Positions 9,951-13,903 of a stretch of 13,903 bases of DNA are shown one piece after another. Made by a program: the position numbers and the translations under genes. The stretch comes from Oscillospiraceae bacterium (GTDB lineage: Bacteria > Bacillota > Clostridia > Oscillospirales > Oscillospiraceae): the NCBI GenBank assembly GCA_031288675.1, contig JAITQY010000094.1:1-13903 (forward strand), in the 5' to 3' direction. The notes beneath the pieces are model-generated. The model did no database searches, was not told where the DNA came from, and saw only the letters and a list, made by a program, of their open reading frames with translations. Position 1 is the first letter of the stretch. Each line of letters opens with the position of its first letter.

Positions 9951-10213
9951 TGTCACCGTTAACAACTTATCTTATTATGTGCAAAAATCAGACCGCTGCG
10001 CTGCGGCTTGCGGAGTACCTTAGCGGACAGGGATTTTATGCGAGCGTAATGCGCCCTCCGGCGGAAAGCACTAAAGGAAGCTGCTCTTTTGCGGTTAAAG
10101 TAGCCGAGCGCCAGCTAATACAGCTGCTTGCGTCGTTGAAGGACAGCGGACTGAAATACGGTAAGGTTTACGCCTACTTCCCTGATGGAAGCACTCAGCT
10201 TACAAACGCATAG
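9950..10213 (+). CDS. DUF3343 protein, putative Se/S carrier
   Basis: This small 87-residue protein matches the DUF3343 family (Pfam name Se_S_carrier) in pattern: a first strand TYLIMCKNQTAALRLAEYL, a second strand with RPP, then a Cys in KGSCSFAVKV where the family usually has a CG motif, followed by a helix and a tyrosine-rich end (YGKVYAYFPDG). The family is thought to carry selenium or sulfur on this Cys, often beside SelD or NifS-like proteins. That role rests largely on gene neighbourhood. Here CS replaces the usual CG. The ATG overlaps the dpaB stop as TGATG, with GGAGG 8 nt upstream, so it is translated from the dpa transcript. Next comes a cysteine desulfurase-like gene, consistent with a donor-carrier pair. 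Confidence 0.75.
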   Translation: MSPLTTYLIMCKNQTAALRLAEYLSGQGFYASVMRPPAESTKGSCSFAVKVAERQLIQLLASLKDSGLKYGKVYAYFPDGSTQLTNA

Positions 10214-10285
10214 ACGATTAACGGGGCAAGCGCGCGGGATTGAACTTGCCTGCGTGTTATAAGCAAAACACAAGGAGAAACGAAG

Positions 10286-11404
10286 ATGATATATTTTGAC
10301 AACGCGGCAACGACGCTGCATAAGCCGAAAGCGGTAGCGGACGCGGTAACGAGCGCGGTAAACGGGCTTGCTTCCCCCGGGCGGGGCGGATACGCGCCGG
10401 CGAATGCCGCCTCTGAAATCGCGTATGAGTGCCGGACGCTTGCCGCGAAGTATTTTAACGTGCTTTCGCCTGAGAATGTGGTGTTTACGTTCAACGCGAC
10501 GCACGGGCTTAATATCGCAATCAATGCGCTGTCCAAGCGCGGCGGCAAGACGGTTATCTCCGGATATGAGCATAACGCGGTGTTCCGTCCTGTTGCGGCG
10601 TCGGGCGCGGCAGTAACTATCGCGAGGGGCGGTTTGTTCAGCCACAGAGAGGTAATACAGGCGTTCGACCAGGCGCTTACGCGGGATACGCGGCTGTGCG
10701 TTGTGAATCATGTGTCTAATGTGTTCGGATTTGTTCAGCCGATTGAGAAAATTGCGGAGATGTGCCGTGACCGGAAGATAGCGCTGATCATTGACGCATC
10801 GCAAAGCGCGGGAGTAATTGAGGTTGACTTTGAAGCTACCGGCGCGGAATTTATTGCGATGCCCGGTCATAAGGGTCTTTACGGACCGCAGGGCAGCGGA
10901 CTTTTACTGTGCCGTGACCCGGATAATGCAACGCCGCTTCTCTACGGCGGAAGCGGCTCTAATAGTAAGCTTGTTGATATGCCGCCTGATTTGCCAGACC
11001 GGCTTGAGGCTGGAACATTTAATATGCCCGGAATTGCCGGACTTTACGAGGGTCTGAAGTTCGTCGTTTCCGAACCGCGAATATTACGGCACGAGTCCAA
11101 TGTTCTGAACTATGTGGCGGACGGTCTTGCGCTGAACCCACAGATAAAGCTGTTCCGCAATTCCGCGCCGGGATTGCAGAGCGGAGTGTTTAGCTTTATA
11201 ATTCAGGGTATGGACTGTGAAGCTGTTGCCGATAAGCTCAGTGAGCGCGGAATCGCGGTTCGCGCTGGTCAGCACTGCGCGCCTCAGGCGCATATGAGCG
11301 CCGGAACGGACGGCACCGGCACGGTTCGAGCCAGCTTTTCGGCGTTCAATACACTTGCCGAAGCGGAAGAGTTCGTTGACGCGATAGGCGAAATAGCGGG
11401 ATAG
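10286..11404 (+). CDS. Cysteine desulfurase-like class V aminotransferase (NifS/SufS-type, EF2568-like family)
   Basis: This PLP enzyme is predicted to release sulfur, or selenium from selenocysteine, as a persulfide or perselenide. It has 372 residues. Motifs are MIYFDNAATTLHKP at the start, ATHGLNIAIN, EHNAVFRP (His96, stacks on PLP), IIDASQSAG (Asp170), MPGHKGLYGPQGSG (Lys196, Schiff base), and RAGQHCAPQAH with Cys331, the SufS-like catalytic Cys, then TVRASF (Arg348). The pattern fits the 'cysteine desulfurase family protein' group related to Enterococcus EF2568, which sits in selenium-dependent hydroxylase loci. I name the group from memory. AAGGAG lies 8 nt before the ATG. The 72-nt gap from the DUF3343 gene holds only a weak 6-bp inverted repeat (GGCAAG 10225 / CTTGCC 10245) and no promoter I can defend, so it is probably the last gene of the dpa operon. 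Confidence 0.9.
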   Translation: MIYFDNAATTLHKPKAVADAVTSAVNGLASPGRGGYAPANAASEIAYECRTLAAKYFNVLSPENVVFTFNATHGLNIAINALSKRGGKTVISGYEHNAVFRPVAASGAAVTIARGGLFSHREVIQAFDQALTRDTRLCVVNHVSNVFGFVQPIEKIAEMCRDRKIALIIDASQSAGVIEVDFEATGAEFIAMPGHKGLYGPQGSGLLLCRDPDNATPLLYGGSGSNSKLVDMPPDLPDRLEAGTFNMPGIAGLYEGLKFVVSEPRILRHESNVLNYVADGLALNPQIKLFRNSAPGLQSGVFSFIIQGMDCEAVADKLSERGIAVRAGQHCAPQAHMSAGTDGTGTVRASFSAFNTLAEAEEFVDAIGEIAG

Positions 11405-11508
11405 TCGGTAGTCGACAGTCAATACAGTGGGTAGGCGTTAGGTATTAGGAGGTAGGGGACGAGGGAAACGGTGAAAATTGTAAACGGCAAGTTGTAAATT
11501 GAAAATTA
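11404..11508. repeat. Degenerate array of 7-bp units
   Basis: From the last base of the preceding stop codon the sequence divides into 15 consecutive heptamers without a gap. They fall into related groups: GTCGGTA and GTCGACA at the left, four units beginning TAGG in the middle (for example TAGGCGT and TAGGTAT), and AT-rich units at the right (for example TAAATTG and AAAATTA). Units are diverged, not identical, so this is a period-7 pattern rather than a clean tandem repeat. It resembles the short heptanucleotide STRR repeats known from cyanobacteria. Function is unknown. Confidence 0.6.
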
Positions 11509-11614
11509 AGCCGGCGGGCGAGGTCTTTGCGAACAAAATAAAGGTGCAATCGGCTAATCAAAGCCACGATGCAGATTTAGACGTTAATGATAACTATGAA
11601 AAAATAATATGGAA
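11509..11614. other. Intergenic, no gene seen
   Basis: This stretch lies between the heptamer array and a terminator hairpin. I see no open frame with a ribosome site, no promoter I can defend and no conserved RNA fold. It becomes AT-rich toward 11600. Confidence 0.5.
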
Positions 11615-11643
11615 ACAGCGGCGAAGATTTATCTCGCCGCTGT
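11615..11643 (-). terminator. Terminator hairpin after the QueD-like gene
   Basis: A perfect 10-bp stem (ACAGCGGCGA 11615-11624 with its complement 11634-11643) has a 9-nt loop. Read on the minus strand, 27 nt after the gene's stop, the stem is followed by an AT-rich tract with a run of six T a few bases on. On the plus strand no T-run follows, so it is only a weak stop for the desulfurase transcript. Confidence 0.65.
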
Positions 11644-11670
11644 CAGTATTTATGGCATAGGGGTTGATGG

Positions 11671-12252
11671 TTACTTCTTGTATCCGCATTTAGGACAGAC
11701 GCCGTTTTCGTTCATCAGAATACCGCACAACGGGCAGCGGTCTTTTTCGGGCTGGTTGATTTGACTGACAGCTTGCCCATACTCCTGCGATGCGCCATTC
11801 ACGCCGCTTGTGAATGTGAGTTTCGCGATATTTAGCTTGTCTTTAAGTAAATCATAGACAATTTTAATCATACCCTCAACGGTCATCGTTTCCTTTGTGA
11901 CCACTAAGCGGCATTCCGGGTAGGCGACCGCGAGTTCCGTCTTGAACGCGGGACCTTTCTGCTTATTGCTCGGTGCGCCGTCCTTGATGCCTTGTGTCTC
12001 ATATACTCCGAGAATCGCGGGCAGAAGCGGATCGTCTTCCCGCAAAATCAGGGCGTGGTCGAAGTTTTGCAGGACTTCCCAAGCGATTTTTTTAATCTCA
12101 TTGCAGGGGAAAACCATATTGATGCCAGAGTTAACGGTGTCCTCAACTTCAATGGTCAAAATCCCCGTGTGACCGTGCAGATACTGGGCTTCCCCCTTGA
12201 AGCCGTAAAACCTGTGGGCATATTGCAGGTCTAATGTTGTAAAGCTACGCAT
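11671..12252 (-). CDS. QueD/PTPS-family protein with C-terminal zinc ribbon
   Basis: This 193-residue protein has a 6-pyruvoyl/6-carboxy-tetrahydropterin synthase core (T-fold) and an added zinc ribbon. Zinc ligands of the core are kept: His13 (YAHRF) and His26/His28 (LHGHTG). FDHAL (Asp65-His66) and MTVEGM (Glu126) match the family's Asp-His pair and the pterin-binding Glu. The nucleophilic Cys expected four residues before HGH is Ala22, with Glu21 next to it, so the standard reaction is doubtful. PTPS-III enzymes use Glu at the Cys position, but here Glu is one residue off. The last 22 residues carry CPLC and CPKC (Cys173, 176, 186, 189). No queC, queE or queF lies nearby, so a queuosine role is unsupported. 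AAGGAG sits 7 nt before the ATG. It follows the PerR-like gene by 69 nt on the same strand and probably shares its promoter. Confidence 0.82.
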   Translation of the reverse strand: MRSFTTLDLQYAHRFYGFKGEAQYLHGHTGILTIEVEDTVNSGINMVFPCNEIKKIAWEVLQNFDHALILREDDPLLPAILGVYETQGIKDGAPSNKQKGPAFKTELAVAYPECRLVVTKETMTVEGMIKIVYDLLKDKLNIAKLTFTSGVNGASQEYGQAVSQINQPEKDRCPLCGILMNENGVCPKCGYKK

Positions 12253-12321
12253 AATTTTTCTCCTTATCGATTTTTATTTACGGAGCATTGACGCACCTCC
12301 GCAATGCGTGTTTATTGCAAT
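12253..12321 (-). other. Spacer between perR-like and QueD-like genes
   Basis: This 69-nt gap holds the QueD-like ribosome site and short overlapping inverted repeats on the minus strand (GCATTG/CAATGC and CGGAG/CTCCG) that could form a small leader hairpin. There is no T-run terminator and no clear promoter, so read-through from the upstream gene is the simpler reading. Confidence 0.4.
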
Positions 12322-12702
12322 TTATGATTGCGGGTTCTTTGCTGCGGGTTGACATTCAGCGCAGATATTCTGAACTATCAAATCAAAGGAAACAACTTCT
12401 CCGGCGATACTATCTGCTATAATATCTATCAAGTTCGGCGCAGGAAAATCAGAAATCTTACCGCATTTTACGCAGATAGTATGTTCGTGCGGCAGCAGGT
12501 TACCGTCATAGATGCTTTTGCTGTCGGCTACAGTGATTTTCTTGATTTGACCCTCTCTGGTGAAGATGTCAAGGTTTCGATACACTGTTGCTATTGAAAC
12601 AGTTGGATATTCACTGCGTAAGCCTGCTAAAACATCCTCAGCAGTAAAATGTCCGCGACTGCCTTTTATGAGCGACAGCGTTGACTTTTGAAGAGAGGTC
12701 AT
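12322..12702 (-). CDS. perR: Fur-family regulator, PerR-like, short N-terminus
   Basis: This is a dimeric metal-dependent repressor, most likely the peroxide sensor PerR. It has 126 residues. The winged-helix part carries TVSIATVYRNLDIF (DNA-recognition helix). All five regulatory metal ligands of B. subtilis PerR have counterparts: His18 (GHFTAED), Asp66 (IYDGN), His72 and His74 (HEH) and Asp85 (ISDF). Asp rather than Glu at the last position favours PerR over Fur. Structural zinc is held by Cys77/Cys80 (CVKC) and Cys114/Cys117 (CAEC). His18 matches His37 of B. subtilis PerR, so about 19 N-terminal residues (first helix) are absent. The start is fixed: AAGGAGGG precedes ATG 12702 and an in-frame TGA lies at 12732-12730. 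It is first in a likely operon with the QueD-like gene, under a palindrome-covered promoter. The metal and signal remain inference. Confidence 0.88.
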   Translation of the reverse strand: MTSLQKSTLSLIKGSRGHFTAEDVLAGLRSEYPTVSIATVYRNLDIFTREGQIKKITVADSKSIYDGNLLPHEHTICVKCGKISDFPAPNLIDIIADSIAGEVVSFDLIVQNICAECQPAAKNPQS

Positions 12703-12813
12703 TACGCTCCCTCCTTGATTTTTTAGATTTCAGCGGCTTTGATTAACCGCTTCTGTGATTTTCCATCTCGTCTGATGGAGTCAGCGGCCTTGAACCTCCT
12801 TAATATATTAGAA
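12703..12813 (-). other. 5' leader of the perR-like transcript
   Basis: This roughly 110-nt leader carries the gene's own ribosome site near 12710-12716. Upstream is a second perfect one (AAGGAGG, minus strand, about 12795-12801) that has no ATG, GTG or TTG at a usable distance. Two small hairpins are possible: TCCATC/GATGGA (12762-12779) and AGCGG/CCGCT (12732-12751). I see no known riboswitch class and no supported gene. Confidence 0.45.
12731..12793 (-). repeat. Pair of 12-bp direct repeats in the leader
   Basis: CAGCGGCTTTGA (12731-12742) and CAGCGGCCTTGA (12782-12793) differ at one base and start 51 bp apart, a multiple of three. On the minus strand one frame reads KAAD and KAAE at the two copies, but that frame has no start codon after the promoter. 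Confidence 0.5.
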
Positions 12814-12828
12814 TAAGAATTATTCTTA
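12814..12828. promoter_or_regulatory. Putative PerR/Fur-type operator (7-1-7 palindrome)
   Basis: TAAGAATTATTCTTA is a perfect 7-1-7 inverted repeat, the geometry of Fur-family boxes, and resembles the PerR box TTATAATNATTATAA. It lies at the expected transcription start of the minus-strand promoter, so binding would repress. Autoregulation by the adjacent PerR-like protein is inferred. Confidence 0.6.
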
Positions 12829-12829
12829 A

Positions 12830-12842
12830 TATTATTATAATA
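12830..12842. promoter_or_regulatory. Second palindrome over the -10 box (possible operator)
   Basis: TATTATTATAATA is a perfect 6-1-6 inverted repeat centred 15 bp from the first operator and containing the -10 box. AT-rich palindromes arise easily, and the -10 sequence contributes half of it, so its role is less sure than that of the first. Confidence 0.4.
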
Positions 12843-12862
12843 CATGCTTACTTGTTTGTCAA
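12834..12862 (-). promoter_or_regulatory. Consensus sigma-A promoter of the perR-like operon
   Basis: On the minus strand there is TTGACA (12857-12862), exactly 17 nt, then TATAAT (12834-12839): a full consensus match in both boxes and spacing. Such a strong promoter with palindromes over the -10 and start site is typical of a tightly repressed gene. Confidence 0.88.
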
Positions 12863-12916
12863 GCACTTTTTTTGCATTCACCAACATTATTTTTGCAAAC
12901 AGCCTACCAACATAGA

Positions 12917-12950
12917 AAAGCGGATAGTGTCTGCTATCACTATCCGCTTT
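12917..12950 (-). terminator. Terminator hairpin of the ABC permease transcript
   Basis: A perfect 13-bp stem (12917-12929 with 12938-12950, arms AAAGCGGATAGTG and its complement) has an 8-nt loop. On the minus strand it ends in four T and lies 54 nt after the permease stop, just upstream of the perR-like promoter. It thereby insulates that promoter. Confidence 0.8.
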
Positions 12951-13004
12951 ATCAATTTCTGACAACTATTAAACTGTTATATTTCTTCTGTACTGCTGCT
13001 CCAT

Positions 13005-13903
13005 TTACTCCATCGCTTTCAAGCTTTCCGCCATATTCAGCCTGCGGATTTTGCGGGAGAACATTAGGGTCACCAATACCGACAGCCCAAACGTGAACGC
13101 CAGCGAGATAAAAAATGTACTTATATGCAGCGATACAGGGTAATCAAAGTCATCTCCTGAGGTTTTAACTATTGCGGTCAGCAGCCACAGCCCGCCCGGA
13201 ACACCAAGAGCAAAGCCGACCGCAGAGAACCATAGATTTTGCGTAAGAAGCAAGCCCCGAAGCAAGCGAGTTTTCAACCCCATAACTTTCAGAGTGGCAA
13301 GCTCACGTTCCATTTCCGTAAATGACAGCAGACCGAGATTATAAAGCACAACCACAGCAAGGATAGTGGCGGCAATTACTAACACTATGGTCATAAGCAC
13401 CATAGCATCGGCTAAGCTATCCCAACCAGCAATGCTGTCAGATTTTAGTGTGATTGATTCCACTCCGTCATATTTATCAGTTATAGTTTCGGCGGGTAAT
13501 ACAGAGATAGCCTTATATTCAAAGCCTGCTCTTTCAAGAGTTGCCCGGCTCATTTGCAGACCTTGATTAACGGCATCACGGTATATAGCGGCAATAGCGC
13601 TTTCCGTCCAATTTTCCGAACCGTAGATGTGCCAAGAAACTGTATCACCGGCTTTAACGCCAAGCAACTCGGCGAACTTCTCAGTGATTGATATGCCGTC
13701 ATTCGGCAAAGAAACAGGCTCAAGTCTCAGCCCCGTCGCTTGTATCAGTGTGGTATCGTCTGTCACGAGCAGAGCGCCTGTTTTCTTAACGCCATTTGCT
13801 TTTGCCTCAATCCTGCACTCCATAATAGGCTCACCGTTGACAGCCGCTATTACATCGGCAATTTGCTCATCAGTTACGGTTTCGCTTAGGTTCAGTTTGC
13901 TTT
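13005..13903 (-). CDS. FtsX-like ABC transporter permease, C-terminal part (5' partial)
   Basis: This is the C-terminal 298 or so residues of a membrane permease of the FtsX/MacB type. The frame runs open to the window edge, so the start and most of the protein are missing. The first half is an extracytoplasmic domain (for example ITEKFAELLGVKAGDTVSW). Counting from the Met at 13823, three membrane segments follow at about 139-163, 192-217 and 234-256. Between the first two is the cytoplasmic loop MERELATLKVMGL, the FtsX-family hallmark that contacts the ATPase. The end, RRLNMAESLKAME, is the usual tail of these permeases. Substrate is unknown; clostridial relatives export lipids or peptides or resist antimicrobial peptides, but nothing here decides. 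An ATPase gene would be expected outside the window. The gene stops at TAA 13007-13005 and is followed by a hairpin terminator. Confidence 0.9.
   Translation of the reverse strand, partial: SKLNLSETVTDEQIADVIAAVNGEPIMECRIEAKANGVKKTGALLVTDDTTLIQATGLRLEPVSLPNDGISITEKFAELLGVKAGDTVSWHIYGSENWTESAIAAIYRDAVNQGLQMSRATLERAGFEYKAISVLPAETITDKYDGVESITLKSDSIAGWDSLADAMVLMTIVLVIAATILAVVVLYNLGLLSFTEMERELATLKVMGLKTRLLRGLLLTQNLWFSAVGFALGVPGGLWLLTAIVKTSGDDFDYPVSLHISTFFISLAFTFGLSVLVTLMFSRKIRRLNMAESLKAME

Noticed and set aside
10214..10285. Internal terminator between the DUF3343 and desulfurase genes
   Set aside because: Only a 6-bp stem with a 14-nt loop and no T-run is present, so it is unlikely to stop transcription.
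12723..12965. Minus-strand open frame of 80 codons ending just before the perR-like gene
   Set aside because: It runs through the permease terminator, the consensus promoter and the operators, has no ribosome site at its ATG, and resembles no family I know.

Overview
The window looks like a piece of chromosome from a Gram-positive, endospore-forming anaerobe of the class Clostridia, perhaps near Oscillospiraceae or Ruminococcaceae. The evidence is a large surface protein ending in S-layer homology (SLH) domains, both subunits of dipicolinate synthase (a spore-core enzyme), strong Shine-Dalgarno sites, near-consensus sigma-A promoters and a PerR-like Fur-family regulator. The taxonomic placement is inference. 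There are ten protein-coding genes, two of them cut by the window edges. I saw no tRNA, rRNA, CRISPR array or insertion sequence.

Layout. (1) Positions 1-5207, plus strand: the 3' part of a giant secreted multi-domain protein with three C-terminal SLH repeats. The third repeat is broken by an apparent one-base frameshift. (2) A perfect 19-bp hairpin at 5226-5270 ends this gene and also the convergent aspS-purB operon. (3) 5308-8446, minus strand: aspS then purB, 13 nt apart, driven by a near-consensus promoter at 8485-8513. (4) 8585-11404, plus strand: dpaA, dpaB, a DUF3343 (putative Se/S carrier) gene and a cysteine desulfurase-like gene. The first three overlap and the fourth follows 72 nt later. 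(5) 11404-11670: non-coding, with a degenerate array of 7-bp units and a hairpin. (6) 11671-12702, minus strand: a PerR-like gene followed by a QueD/PTPS-family protein with a C-terminal zinc ribbon. Upstream is a fully consensus promoter overlapped by 7-1-7 and 6-1-6 inverted repeats. (7) 12917-13903, minus strand: a terminator hairpin and the C-terminal part of an FtsX-like ABC permease.

How the genes fit together. AspRS and PurB are housekeeping enzymes that both use aspartate. DpaA and DpaB oxidise the lysine-pathway intermediate dihydroxytetrahydrodipicolinate to dipicolinic acid for the spore core. The sulfur/selenium-handling pair is apparently co-transcribed with them, and its role there is unexplained. 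PerR probably controls itself and the QueD-like zinc-ribbon protein from the palindrome-covered promoter. The most interesting points are the dpaAB/Se-S-carrier/desulfurase operon, the QueD-like protein that keeps its zinc site but lacks the catalytic cysteine, and the heptamer-periodic array.
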